Assembly (NCBI GenBank): GCA_032622095.1
Contig: CP136061.1
Location: 35,161,797-35,225,796, forward strand
Direction: 5' to 3'
Source of the DNA: Siphonodentalium dalli
Lineage: Eukaryota; Mollusca; Scaphopoda; Gadilida; Siphonodentaliidae
Length of the DNA: 64,000 bases
Positions 1 to 11,826 of this stretch are shown piece by piece; within the stretch, counting starts at the first letter, position 1; each line of letters starts with the position of its first letter. The notes below the pieces were generated by a model. That model saw only the letters and a program-made list of their open reading frames with translations, made no database searches and was not told the origin of the DNA. A program made the translations under genes and the position numbers.

Positions 1-1012
1 CGCATCTCAAAAAATATCCAGATTTTGAATGGTGGCAGTAATACACTCCCTGCTCGCAGGTCGACAAGACACTCGGTATTCCAAAGAGACAGCTGATTAT
101 CAGAACAATACAGTGGCGATTTCCATGAGACATGCTGTCGCGTGTGCAATGAGAATGGGAATATTTCTGGGGAAGTGGTTGTTAACCTCAAGATCGTATT
201 TATTTATTGGGCAAACACGACGTGGATTTCAACAAAGAAATGGCCTTGTTAGTTTGTTTGTTTTCGGATTTAAAGCATTGTTTCCTTGTTCTTAAATTAA
301 CCCTCAAAATCGTGTTGATGACACAAGCAGTGTTATCGTATACTAAGACATCGGTAATGACATACTCACGAATGTTTAACGTAAAGATAAACTCGAAACT
401 CGGTTATATTCAATTTTTTTTTTAAAGTGGATTGATGCATAGGGTACTTATTAAGTTTACGAACTTATTAAAGTGAAGTGAAACACTCTGGCAGGATGAT
501 CAAATGTAAATTAAGAATACTCGTGCTAAAAGTTGTTATATGAATAATATGACCATACGTAAACGTAATAAAGCCCACGTAGATTAAATGAACATGCATG
601 GCGGTTTGCGTTCCAAAGTAATATTATATTAATAATCGCTTTTAAATAATCCCGCGGTATCTATAAACAAGTCGTCGCAATTGCATGCTTTGGCATCGAT
701 ACAGAAAATAATGACATTTCTTTCCGTGTTAGAAAAGAACTTTACAAGAGGTTGTACTTTTGTGAGACACTTTTCCCATAACATCTACACTACATGTATA
801 TATCTAACAATATATTCGCGTTGGTAACCCTGAATATATGGCCTGCTTAGATATAAGAAAATTACTTTGCTCCATTGTGTGTTGAAATTCGGCAACGTTG
901 GAAATATGCACACCGACAATGTGATAAATAACTAATGAGCACATGATGTGACACAACCGCACTATACAGTGTGATGTATATGGCTCAGGATATGTTGATA
1001 CACTGAATCATA
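1..1012. other. AT-rich stretch with one old repeat fragment
   Basis: No gene is supportable here. A short ORF at 29-295 has no recognisable domain or splice context. Positions about 597-672 resemble, in the same orientation, the repeat at 41985-42075 (shared CATGGCG, a run ending TAATCGCTTTT and CCCGNGGTAT), so this is a decayed fragment of the AAATAAAGAGCG repeat family. The remainder shows nothing I can assign. Confidence 0.4.
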
Positions 1013-1149
1013 TACAGTAATGCCCTAAATAATCGATTCCTTAACCACAGCAGAATTATGGGTAATTTTTCAGGATTTAGTCAAAAATATAGCTTGTTGC
1101 CCATAATTCTGCAGTGGTCAAGGAGTCGATAGTTTAGGGCATTACTGTA
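1013..1149. mobile_element. Hairpin MITE with TA target site (TACAGTAATGCCC family)
   Basis: The two halves are inverted copies: TACAGTAATGCCCTAAATAA at the left matches the complement of the right end, which finishes in GGGCATTACTGTA. The arms are about 50 bp with few mismatches around a short loop. Flanking TA with ends starting CAGT fits the Tc1/mariner/pogo class of non-autonomous elements. Three further copies lie at 57422-57902. Confidence 0.8.
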
Positions 1150-1789
1150 GTCCCAACATATTCAACGCCTATCAAATTCTGAGTTGCCTGTGCTTCTGTG
1201 CATAAGTTGGAGGGAGTCGGATGAGTTCATGGCAACTTCACAGTTTGACAGAACAACGCCCAGTTACATGTCGCAAGCATATGGGCACACTTCCCGGAAT
1301 ATCAACACATTCAACTCGGGAACGCATTGTAACATTAACAAGACAGTCAATGGCTGTGTGTCGCTACTAAGACTGCACAGACTGATAAGACTGGGACTCT
1401 GGAGACCACAACAGTCAGAACTTTTCATAATCACTTTAAAAGAAATAGCTCTAAACAGGATATGTGGCTAGAGAGACTTCACGTATATATAGATTGGTGA
1501 AAATCCACCTTGAAATTAACAAATGTACACTACTGATCACCCCCCCCCCCTCCAGTTCAACAAGTCCCCTCCCGACCGGGCTACAGACTCCCAAGTCTTA
1601 GGTTGGAATTTCACAACTGACACCTCAAACTTTCTCAATTGTTGAAAATTTTCAATCTCACAAGCGCCTTTTTCTAAAACCATTTAGACATGTCTGAAGC
1701 CCAATTATCCATGGACCCAAAACACAATACACGTATGTCAGATTAATCAGTAAGGTGGTTCCAAGGTAGGTGTTTTAATGAATTTGGTA
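1150..1789. repeat. Diverged GTCGCAAGCATATGG repeat fragment plus poly-C
   Basis: Positions about 1225-1385 carry the segment ATGTCGCAAGCATATGG followed by a CACTT..CGG block, which recurs in the duplicated block at 3480-4935. A run of about ten C lies near 1540. The ORF at 1184-1471 is a shadow of this repeat. Nothing else is assignable. Confidence 0.5.
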
Positions 1790-3475
1790 TTTCAATGATT
1801 TTATTAGACACAAAGGTGTTAACTCCCCAGAGCCCCGCCATTTCTTGACAGGTTGACCTCATTTTAACAAATCTGAATCTCAGTCACTAACGGATCCTCC
1901 TGATTGCTCCATACATATAGTTATGTCCCTGGTACCAACCTATTTAACCTGGTGACCCATCTGAATAAATTTGAATCCAAGACACCAAAGAACCATTCAT
2001 ACATATGACAAATATAATTAAAATAGACCTGATGGTCCTTGTGAAGGAAGCATATTAAGAGGGAAACTGTCCTTCGTTTGGCCCATATTTGACCAGGTGA
2101 CCCCATTTAAAAAAATATGAATTGCAGTCATGGAAGAACATTCCATGCTAAATAAGCCAACTAGTTCTTGCAAACATATTTTAAGAATTACTATCTAGTG
2201 AAATAGTTAAGTCTCTGGCTCTGCCCTTATTTGACTTTGCGATCCCATTTTCACAAAGCTGTCACCCAAGGTAATTTCATACCAAATATAAGCAAAATAG
2301 GCTATTTGATTCTTGCATAGAAGACACATCATGAATTACTATGGAGAGAAAGAGTAATATAGCTGGCCTTTCACCTACTTGACCCAGATGGTGACTTTAG
2401 TGACGCTATCCTGCACAGTGGGCTAGCATCACTAAATTCACCCTCTGGGGAACTCATTCTGCTAAGGCCCTCAACTGCTATGGCAGACCTAGGATAAGAT
2501 TGATGTTCCGCAGTTGGAAGTTGATGTTCGCCCATTGTGCACCTCAATTATGAATTTTATCTTCTGCAAATTAGGGGATATAGAAACTTCCTAGAAGGGA
2601 AATGTAACTAAAAACAATGTTAATTCGATACTATAGATACTTCCCAGAAGATGAGGCCTAAGCAAAATGAGGTCTCCGGAGGGTGAATTTGGTTATGCTA
2701 GCCCACTGTGTGGGATAGCATCACTAAATTGACCCTCTGTGAACCTCATTCTGCAAATGTCAGACACCCTAAATTCAGGCAGTTTGTTTAAAATTGCTAG
2801 CAGTATGTTTATACAAGCTGTCAGTGACATATTATTCTAATCTAGATTAATGACCTGTGTTTCTCTCTGTTTATCCACAAAGAGATATCTGCAACTTTAA
2901 ATAGAACAAGTATTAAAGTTGGAAGCTGGAAATGATATCCGTTGGAAGGGATGTTGGTTGGGTGCAGGCCACTCACCACTGCAGGGTGGGTGTGTCTGTG
3001 CCATGTGGGAGGGGGATGGGTAATGGAATATTTATGTAATTTCAGAAGATTAAAGATTATGGTGAAAATTCAAAAAATCTGAATTTGACCAAAACAAATT
3101 TGTTTTAAGTTATGTCACTGGCTCCGCCCACATTCGACACAGTGACCTCATTTGAACAAATCTGAATAACAGTCGCCCAAGTACCCTTTGTACCAAATAT
3201 GAACCCATTCGGCCAAATGAAATTTGAGAAGAAGTCGTAATAATTACAGAGTTATGGCCCTGGCTTCTCATCTATTTGACCCAGTGTCCCCATTTGAACA
3301 AATCTGAATGACAGTCACCTAGGGAACATCCACACCGAATATGAACCAATTCGGCATTACGGTTTCAGAGGAGAAGTTGTTCAAAGAAATGTTCACGGGC
3401 GGATAGACGGACGGATGGACGGACGGACGACGGACGAGGAGCGATGACGAAGTCTCCGGTGAGCTAAAAACTAAC
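1790..3475 (+). repeat. Degenerate tandem module repeat ending in (GGAC)n
   Basis: Modules of roughly 140-150 bp repeat around phrases such as TTTGACC..GTGACC, CATTTGAACAAATCTGAAT, ACCAAATAT and AGTTATGGCCCTGGC, at about 1790-2400 and 3100-3400. The series ends in a GACGGACGGATGGACGG tract (about 3405-3450) and GGTGAGCTAAAA. This style of noncoding repeat is widespread in mollusc genomes (recollection, not a search). It is interrupted by a double-hairpin MITE at about 2395-2775. A similar module lies at 56735-57015. Confidence 0.6.
2395..2775. mobile_element. Double-hairpin MITE, CTAGCATCACTAAATTCACC family, copy 1
   Basis: Two hairpins, about 2398-2460 and 2655-2755, each contain CTAGC/GATAGCATCACTAAAT with a CCTCTG..CCTCATTCTGC arm, separated by about 200 bp of spacer. 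The right edge (GCAAATGTCAG) matches the right edge of the copies at 47985-48205, 51424-51869 and 54155-54268. The left hairpin is degraded. Confidence 0.65.
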
Positions 3476-3479
3476 CACG

Positions 3480-4935
3480 ATTGAATATAGCTCCATTAAC
3501 GGTTTGACAGACTCATACAATAGTGTATGTCGCAAGCATATGAACGCATGCATACACTATATAAATATATCAACATCACTTGGTGTTGAATATATACACA
3601 AAACCGCACGGGTGTGGTACTGTTACTGTTACTATCAGTATATCGGACGACTGCAATGAGTGAGGACAGCACGATGTGTGTTTGTCGCTGACATTGAACC
3701 AATACCCCACGTTTGGGATGGAATAAATACACAAAACCACAATCGCGAGTTGTTACTGTTTTCAGAATGTTATCCTTACGCAATTGCTTGTCCAACATAT
3801 TCTAACTGGCCCCTCCGCCGTTGTCTCAAAATGGGTGTTGCCTAACTCTGTTTCTGCAATGAACCGCAAAATTTCAAGTTCAAGACTCATATATTTAACC
3901 ACAAAACATGGAAATCTTAAGCATTTTAGTGACATTTATTGTAATTTTCTTGCAATAATTGACATATCTGTTTAAATTTAAAAGACTCCAAACACCATCG
4001 GCACCAAAACGCATGGCAGTCATACCAGGCAGCATCGAAAACATTGCACCAAATTACTGGTTGTCACAACTTTAAAACTGGATTTTTTTTATTGTTTTCA
4101 ATACGTTCCTACATCTATCATTTTTAAACTGTGCTACTACATCAATAAATAACTACAGTTTGTATTCTAGAATGCGTTGATCAATGTCGCAACCATGTGG
4201 ACACTCCTTCCGGAATTTCGATAGATTCCTACTTAGGAACACATTGTGAAATTTGGATATAGCCATGATTAAACTATATTAACGGATTAACAGATTATTG
4301 CCATAGTGTGTGTCGCAGGCATATGGACGCACTTGCCATTGTATCAATACCACATGATCGGTATGAAATATATATACCAAAACGCATGTCTGTGTTCATG
4401 TCGCAAGTTGATAGGACAAGTGTAATGGCGTAATGATAGCTTGACACATCCCAAGTCTAGAATGCATTGTGAAATTAAGAAATAGCAATGCCTTACAACT
4501 TAGCAGACTCTTGCCACATTTTATGTCACAAGCATATGGACGCACTTGCCACTATAACAATATGATACGTTGGTATGTACACAAAACGGCATGGGTGTGT
4601 TACTATCGCAAGTTTATAGGACGAGTGCAATTGCGTAAGGATAGGACAATCAGTGAAATACCCTACGTGATATCCTTACGTGATCGCACGTCATAAAGTT
4701 TCGGCCAGTAACACACTGTACTGTTGTGATTACCACACGCTCTGCACACATCTCCAACTGACCCCATGTCTCTACATTTCTGCAAGACAGGCGCTGGTTA
4801 ACACAGTTCCTTCAGCTGAATCGCGAAATTTCATCTTGGCAACTCATCGATTTAACCAAAAACACACTGGACATTTTAAGCTGTGTAGTGATATAAAATC
4901 ACTACAATGCTTAAAATATCACTGATATTGTTTGT
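3480..4935 (+). repeat. Old segmental duplication of about 0.6 kb units
   Basis: Two diverged copies of one block are visible. They share TTAACGG(A/T)TT..ACAGA, GTCGCA(A/G)GCATATGGACGC, CACAAAACGGCATGG-like text, TATCCTTACG, and CGCAAATTTCA..ACTCAT..TTTAACCA (3840-3975 against 4800-4930). The first copy is about 3480-4000 and the second about 4255-4930, with a further partial copy near 4190. The several ORFs of 60-100 aa inside are not conserved between copies, so I read them as noncoding. Confidence 0.6.
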
Positions 4936-5540
4936 ATTTGTCCTGGGATAATTTCCATGTCTACATCTATCACAAATTCATACCTTCTAAAGAAGTTCAA
5001 CACTGAACTAAATTACTGATAAATCAACACATTTTAATACTTTATACACCTGTCACCAAGGCGGGGGGGGGCCTCGTGCACGTTTTTGCTAAAACAAAAA
5101 TTGGTACTGTGCTTACTCACGATGACCCACCCCCCCCCCCCCCCCCCCCCCCCATTTGCAAACATTCAGTTAGCCTTCATGTGCCAACCTACATTCATAT
5201 TTTATACCAATACCACGTTTTGTATTGAATAAAGGTATAAATAATGTGTTTTATTTATATTATTGAGAAGATAAAATCACATGATAATAACCATAAACAG
5301 TGATAGACAGATCAATTTGGGGTCAATTTGGTTAAGGTTGTATATTTTGGGATTAATTTGTTAACACAATAGGGTTGTATGATGAGTTCACAAGTTAATT
5401 GTGTTACACTAATGCTTATTATTCAAGCTACTTGTAATTCTTATACAAACAAGACAGTGAGATGCAGGTGAACAGTAAGTGACACATCCTTTGACTTTTA
5501 TTAATTTGATGCCTCTGATTGATCCAACAACTAAGATCAG
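4936..5540. other. Noncoding stretch with G and C homopolymers
   Basis: A run of G lies at about 5044-5052 and a run of 24 C at 5130-5153. No gene or repeat family is recognisable in the AT-rich remainder. Confidence 0.5.
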
Positions 5541-5649
5541 AATAAGATGTGTATAATTCACAACAAAATTAACACAAGTGTGTACTATTATTCATCTTTA
5601 TTATTTAAAAAAAAACAACTGGAAAAAATAATAAAAGCACAGATGTGCT

Positions 5650-5825
5650 TGAGTATCTTCTCCTATTATACAGGATCGAAAGATGTGATTGTATTCACCT
5701 TCCAAATGCTCAAAAATGAGGGTGGGCTTATCTACGAGGAACATCCCATGTTTTATTTAGGGTAAAACCCCAGATTGGACTTATCTTCGAGGGTGGGCTT
5801 ACTGACAGGTGTATATAGTATGTGT
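5650..5825 (+). mobile_element. Possible pogo/Tigger-like transposon edge
   Basis: The text GAGGGTGGGCTTATCTACGA at about 5717-5736 and a second GAGGGTGGGCTTACTGAC at about 5790-5807 followed by GTGTATATAGTA resembles the edge of pogo/Tigger-like elements, where a GGCTTAT..CGAG motif repeats just inside the terminus. The match is from memory of that style only and no transposase domain is visible. A small ORF at 6170-6262 (starting MASSKRYTV) lies 0.4 kb away and may or may not belong to it. Confidence 0.25.
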
Positions 5826-7760
5826 GCTAAACTAGAGTTTGGTGGGGGTAAACAGGTTTGGTAGGGAGGCCCAATTACAATCAGCTTGGCCTATTGGTAT
5901 TTATGGCTCAACTCAGTCCCCTGGAACATGACAAGCATGGCAAGAATAAAAATAATACTACCGGTATTAAGGTATTTCATTCTAATAACAATATAACCCA
6001 TTGTGATATTCTGGTTTGTTGGTGATTTTAGAATTAGTTTAAAATATTGTGATCATATTGTTGGAACCAATATTTTATTAATCAGAAGGCAATCACATCA
6101 TCTAGGAGTCTTTGTGTCTTCTTTAGTTACACTTTCTGTAAGACATACACCTTCAAGTGTAAATTACATGGCGTCTTCCAAACGTTATACTGTTATACAA
6201 CAAGAGTTATGCGCTTCAGAATTGAAGGAGTGTATATTTTATTTAGAACAAGTGAATAAATAGCCTGTATATGTATAAGATGTTTTGCACTGGAGCAAAG
6301 AAATATGCATCAGCGTCCTGTGTGATTTCATTTTGTGACGACAGGTTCAAGAATCACAATATGTGCAATGTACACGTGGAAGCCTTGCATTGCCTCCACC
6401 ACAAAGGTATCCATTGCACATAGGACTACTTCAAATAATTTGGAAAGAAAGTGTTTCCTATATCTTGCATTTCCCAACACTTCATTATAGTATTATGAGG
6501 AAGCTGGAATGGCCAATTCTTTAACAATCTCGGTTCCGGTTTTGTCAATTCATGTCGATATTGTCTTTGCCAGTAGCACACATTCCATCATGAGAGCTCA
6601 TAGGAACACATAGAAAATATTGGATTTGACCTGTGTGTCATCATAGTCAGACATGATATGACAGTTCCATTTAATCACTGCTTGAGAATGTGAATTTTAC
6701 ACCGGTTCAATGAAGTTGTCTGACACCATTTTGCAAATTTAGTCAGAAACCAGTACATGTCAGATGAGAGTTGAACTTCTGATAGTTTGTGCGATATTAA
6801 AGCAGCTTGTAGATCTGAAGTATCTGACACTGAAAATAGAAATAAAACACTTTAAGTATACAATGCACATATATGTACAACATCAATCTGGACATGAATT
6901 TACAAGTCTGGTTGAACAACTGAATGCTGCATTACAAGTCTAATAAGTGCTATGGCTTCTTTTCGAGGAGTCTGAACTGTTAAATAAAAGGAATGACTAA
7001 AAGTTTCTTCTGAGAAAAAGTTGTTTGAGTCAGGACTTAGGGTGGGGGGAGATGTCCAGGTCAGGATATCCCCACTGTTTGAATGTTATTATTTATCTAA
7101 CAACCGGCCGTGACTGGCGTGACTAACGTTAATTCTGATTGGGTTAGATAAATGCGATTATCCAATCGCTACATATGTGACTCGGAAAGATGAGATCAAG
7201 AGTTCAAAGAGCGTGTCAAAGGTCAGATATTTTTAGAAACACATTTTTTCGTTTAACAGTATTGCAGATTCAATGCTCTCCCAGCGTCGAGTGTGTGTAT
7301 GCCTTACTTACAGAGCCCACTACGGGCTGGGCCTTCGGCTTATTAATCCAAATTGACGATACACACCGTCATTCTGATATATTAATTAAATGCAATGACT
7401 CTGGGTGACAAAATCAATTGTGTTACATGTAGATTGTCGCCGATAGTTGCGTCCGAACCGAGATGTAAATATTTACAGTGGGGCGTAATTGAGATGTTTT
7501 CTATGGAGTGGTATGGTCGATTTCTTTGAAATTTTCGGAGATATTAGTAGAATGCTACATTCCCCATGTTGGCATAGCACCTGCGTATTAACTTATCAAT
7601 TTCACGCACCTGAATAAGTCCATAATGTCTTTAGCTATATATGGCGGAATCAAGGTATGCTCACAAAATGGTTGGTTGATTTGTTATATATTGGGATGGG
7701 TGTATACACTGGCTCGGGATGATGTTTTCATTGCTTCATATGTGGGTGAAACAATATTAG
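5826..7760. other. No supportable gene
   Basis: The short plus ORFs at 6003-6263 and 7190-7408 have no recognisable domain. On the minus strand, from about 6840 downwards, an acceptor-like TCTATTTTCAG is followed by some 50 open codons to a stop near 6675 (starting VSDTSDLQAALISHKLSEVQ). This could be an exon or old transposase debris. The rest shows nothing clear. Confidence 0.35.
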
Positions 7761-7767
7761 TTATATT

Positions 7768-8552
7768 AGGTCCACGGCCCCACTGCGAGGGGTAATAATC
7801 CCCTAATGTGGCACCCGATTTGCCATGGGGTTCACATCGTTGACTAGACTATGACTGTCGTTTTGTTGTGTCTTTGTTGTTTTGTTTTGCATAAACGCAT
7901 CATTCCAGTCCAAATATTAATTTAATTCAATTAGCACAGATAATTACGTCATCAGCAGCAAATCTCCTTCACACTAAGTTACGCGATGTTTATAATTTTA
8001 TATAAATATATCGAACAACGCGTACGATGTTACTAAGATCATAAGTAGTGCAAGAGAGCAACTGGAAATAATAAGGGGTTTCCGTCTGTCCACAGAAATA
8101 TATCAGCCATGTACTGATATTGTATATGTGGATACGGTATCGGTCTTTCTAAAGAGGGCCCAGGACCTGTGGTTCAACCTTTTGTTGGCAAGAAACCACT
8201 AACATGACAAACTGCTGATGGCGGAAGTAGCTCCATCGAGTGCATTACAGAGCTCATTTATATTAATATGCCATATCAAGTAGCTTTATTTAACAGCTGT
8301 GTTGCTCTCATCGGTGCACACTTGCAATATAGTTATATTGTGTAGAGTTTGTTTCAGTCGGTCAAAGTTTCTGGAAAAAATTGCAATTTCAGAAATGGCC
8401 AAACATTTTCAGAAAAGGTCATAACATTTAACAAAAATAGATTTCTTAATAGCGCGAGCCCTAATGGGGTGCATCCCGTGAGGTGTGGTGTGGGAGTCCT
8501 TGTAGTACGTGTATGTATTAGGGTGCCCGTGTCACACAGGGCATCGATGGTA
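7768..8552 (+). repeat. Two fragments of a retroposon-like repeat
   Basis: Positions 7768-7832 (CCCCACTGCGAGGGGTAATA) and 8454-8552 (GCATCCCGTGAGGTGTGGTG) are both parts of the longer copy at 27765-27900. The first fragment lacks the right half and the second has lost about 17 bp near its start, so these are separate truncated insertions. The 620 bp between them show no feature. Confidence 0.5.
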
Positions 8553-8667
8553 GTAGAAACTTCATTTACATACCCCCCCCCCAAGTGAGCAACTAACAAT
8601 ATTGATACGCGAGTCAGGTCACCCCCCCCCCCCAGTTGGAACCCCATAGCAACGTCCCTACGTGTTG

Positions 8668-8968
8668 CATACCATCAGGGGCGTCTTGGTGTGGCTCACT
8701 GCTGACTATCCTAACACATATGTTCGATGAGGTTGCAGACCATCTGTGGTGTCTGGTGGTGGCTCAGTGCTGACTACCCTGTCCATCCTGTCACATGTTC
8801 GATGAGGTTGCAGATAATCTGTGGTGTCTGGTGGTGGCTCGATGCTGACTACCCTGTCCATCCTGTCACATGTTCGATGAGGTTGCAGATCATCTGTGGT
8901 GTCTGTGGGTGGCTCAGTCGCTCACTGCTGACTACCCTATCCATCCTGTCACACACGTTCGATATTGT
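8668..8968 (+). repeat. 75-bp minisatellite, about 4 copies
   Basis: The phrase TGTTCGATGAGGTTGCAGA starts at 8721, 8796 and 8871, giving an exact 75-bp period, with partial units on both sides. The unit holds ATCTGTGGTGTCTGGTGGTG and GCTGACTACCCTGTCCATCC. The ORF at 8727-9062 is repetitive only because 75 is a multiple of three. Confidence 0.9.
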
Positions 8969-9445
8969 TGCAGTCAGTGCGCTTTCCATGAAAGTCCATC
9001 CGCGTTACATCCTGATGTTGAGACATAAAAATTCTCGGACTACCTTGTCCGATGAGGCTTGACATTGTCATTTAAGTATTGGAGGTCTGACCATACGGAG
9101 TTTTTTACATCATAAATTAAGTGCAAATGATAATCCCACTTTGAAATAATACGTCAACTGCATGAAGATTTGGGGGGGGGGTTTGTTGGGAATGTGTATA
9201 TTCTGAATACATAAATAGACCATTGTGTTTCATAAAGATATCAATCAATTTATTATAATTTACTGTGTAAAAGCATAATTGACATAGATCGATATAAAAC
9301 TGATAGAACATAATGATAGTGAATTAGCAACATCAGTATTTCATGTAAGATTGGTTGTATGGTGTATTGGGGGGGGGGTAACATGTTTTGGACAGTATAC
9401 ATAATAAAAAATAATAATGTCGCTTCTCAAAGTTCAATTTGCCAT
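8969..9445. other. No feature except G homopolymers
   Basis: G runs lie at about 9171-9181 and 9369-9378. Nothing else in this AT-rich stretch is assignable. Confidence 0.45.
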
Positions 9446-9832
9446 GTGATTTGCCCAAGGTCTTTTGGCCTCGCATGTCTATGTCTTGCCAACAAGATTG
9501 TGTAACGGATTAAAAGCTTCGATTATCTAGCATTATGTAGATTATCCTCATATACACGTATACACATGATTACGTGCGGACAACAATTGAATTCCTTAAA
9601 TTTCGTTTTAAATCAATGGGTATTAATTGTTTGTTGTTCGTGACAAGGCGTCTAATGAATGGCTATGCATGTGTGCCCCGATGTAACAGCACACAATCTT
9701 TGAAATCCCTTCTCAAACCCTGATACAGATACTTAAGTTTATTCACCAGCAATGCAATGCAATCCGGTAGTATACTTTAAATAAGCTGATCTTGGTGGGA
9801 CCTCAACTTCGCAGGCTGTAGGTTATCGGAAC
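9446..9832 (+). repeat. Dispersed repeat, GCTTCGATTATCTAGCAT family, copy 1
   Basis: This is the most intact copy of a repeat also seen at 14375-14735, 15145-15440 and, split by a transposon, at 16840-17037 plus 18565-18660. Shared landmarks in order are TGTGTAACGG, CTTCGATTATCTAG, TTAAATCRATGG, AATTGTTTG, CCCGATGTAA, TTTGAAATCCC, CAATCCGGTAGTAT and a GGTGGGACC end. It has no coding capacity and no recognisable termini. Confidence 0.7.
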
Positions 9833-9855
9833 ATTATTTGTCCCCCGAATTTTTT

Positions 9856-10435
9856 CCAACGACTATTATAATCAGCATGTCTGTCCGTGCGTGGGTCCGT
9901 TCGGATTGTCCGGATAACTTGAGCAATATTCAACAGTTTCTTGATACTTGGTATTTGGTTCACATTTGTGAAGACGCAGGCCAACTATTTGATTTTTGAG
10001 TTTTGTCCTCTCTTTACTAAGAAATGGCAGTTTTGGGTTGTCTGGATGCTTACTGAGCAGTAACCAACATAATGTCTCAGTATTTGGTATGTGGTACGCC
10101 TTTGAGAAGACGCAAGCCAAGTTCTATTTTGGCCACCGTTCGATGATTTTTACGGAGTTATGCTCCTTTTTCGACTATGAAATCTTAATGTTTGTGTTGT
10201 CCGGTGAATAACATGGGAAATATTCAACAGCAATTATCGATATTCGCTATGTGGTTCACATTTGAGAATTCAAATGCCAATTTTAATATGGTCCGATGAT
10301 TATTGACCAAGTTATGCTTCCTTACGAATTAGAAATCTACATTTTTGGGTTCTCCAGATGATAACTTGGACATGTTTCAACAGAATAGCTTGCTATTATT
10401 CTTATGTGGTAGTTGATTATGTTAATCCCCCGAAA
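9856..10435 (+). repeat. Degenerate tandem modules of about 175 bp (CCGGATAACTTG type)
   Basis: After GTCTGTCCGTGCGTGGGTCC, a module with TCCGGATAACTTG, CAATATTCAACAG, GTATTTGGT, TTCACATTTG..GAAGACGC and AAGTTATGCTCC repeats about three times. Related noncoding modules are common in mollusc DNA (recollection). The overlapping ORFs on both strands are shadows. Confidence 0.55.
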
Positions 10436-10580
10436 CGAAGTGGCTTTTTTGGGAAGTTGGATTTTTTTTAAGAACAAGAAGTCAAAATCTGTTCCTTTGT
10501 TCCAATTAGGATTCATAATATTTGCATTTTCTAAATGATAACTTGAGCAATCTTTTTGATTGTTGGTTTATGGATCACAT

Positions 10581-11103
10581 TTAAAGATGGATTATCTCTT
10601 TAAATAACAAATTTGAAATAGTTGCGTGGGTATAAAAATAATAAATATGAACTGAAGACCCCTGTCCGGAAAGGCTTCTATCAATTAATATTGATTTTAT
10701 TTCGAATATTTTATTGGGCCCGTTTATTTGTCTATTTTTAGAACATACAATTCGGGTGATACCATATAGCGATATAGAGCATTATGCTGTTCCTATGACC
10801 ACGTACCGAACGTCAAATGATCCAGATTGATTGGTTGTATTGTTTTATTCTATAGTTATAAGTGATGATGAGTATAATTAACGTTTATTTGCGACAAAAT
10901 TACACAATTTCTGGTCTCTGTTAACAGTAACCACTATTGTTCGTTATCTAAACAACCACACCTTTTTAGACCAGAAAATATTCGAAATAAAATTAATATT
11001 AATCGATAGAAGCATTCCGGACAGGAATCTTCGATTCAGATCTAATATTTTATACCCCGGTAACTATATAATACATGTTTACAAAGAGATAATCCACCTT
11101 TAA
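10581..11103. mobile_element. TTAA-flanked palindromic MITE, AGATGGATTATC ends, copy 1
   Basis: The 515-bp element (10585-11099) is flanked by TTAA at 10581-10584 and 11100-11103. Its ends are AGATGGATTATCTCTTT and AAAGAGATAATCCACCT. The inverted arms extend inward by more than 100 bp, for example GGAAAGGCTTCTATCAATTA against its complement in the right arm. No ORF is present. TTAA targets occur in the piggyBac and Kolobok superfamilies; the AG start favours Kolobok (inference). A sister copy at 53409-53928 is inserted into another transposon. Confidence 0.85.
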
Positions 11104-11373
11104 GAACACACACGTCATCGTCAAGTTGGAGTCAAATGTTTGTCAGTTTCTTACAAAAGCCAACGTCCAAAAAAAAAGCCACCTCGTTTTGGGGTACATG
11201 GGTACTGCGACCTTTATTAGCATAGTTAACTGCAACCTAAGTTCAATATATATACACAATCAAAATTAATAGGGTATCCCATTTCAATGATCCAGACACA
11301 TGTTATGATCCAGTTATTCTTTCTAAAAAGGCAAAATGTTGGGAAATAAATATTGAGTATCGAAATTTATCTT
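11104..11373. other. No feature seen
   Basis: AT-rich unique-looking sequence between two TTAA transposons. Confidence 0.4.
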
Positions 11374-11826
11374 TTAACCCTTTACCCAACAGAACGGCCC
11401 TGTGCCAACGCATTCTCGTATATATGATAGGTCGCCTCGCATATATAAGAGAATGCATTGGCTTAACATATTAAAAATGATAAAATTGTCAAGAATGTAG
11501 AAAAATATTATAAAAATTGTTAAAAAATGTAAGAAAAAATTATAAAATTGTTAAAGAATGTAAGAAAAAATGGTAAAAAGTGTTAAAAAAAAGAATTTTG
11601 TTAGGCCAATGCATTCTCTTATATATGCGAGGCGACCTATGGTCGAATCGCATATATAAGAGAATGCATTGGCACATGGCATAACTGTAACCATCACAAT
11701 GTGGTCAATGAACCGGTTCCAATGATATCCATATTTGTATGGTGTTATTGAGACAGACCGAAGATATTTTAGGCTGTTGAAGCTTTATTTGGGCGTTTTT
11801 GGCCGTTTTGTTGGGTAAAGGGTTAA
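11374..11826 (+). mobile_element. piggyBac-like double-hairpin MITE (type A), copy 1
   Basis: It is bounded by TTAA at 11374-11377 and 11823-11826, with ends CCCTTTACCCAACAG and TGTTGGGTAAAGGG. Inside lie a degraded first hairpin (about 11402-11465), an AT-rich spacer with GTTAAAGAATGTAAGAAAAA, and an intact second hairpin (about 11606-11676) whose arms read GCATTCTCTTATATATGCGA and its complement. The right third (CATAACTGTAACCATCACAA to TGAAGCTTTATTTGG) is unique to this orientation. TTAA target plus CCC start fits a non-autonomous piggyBac derivative. Confidence 0.85.
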
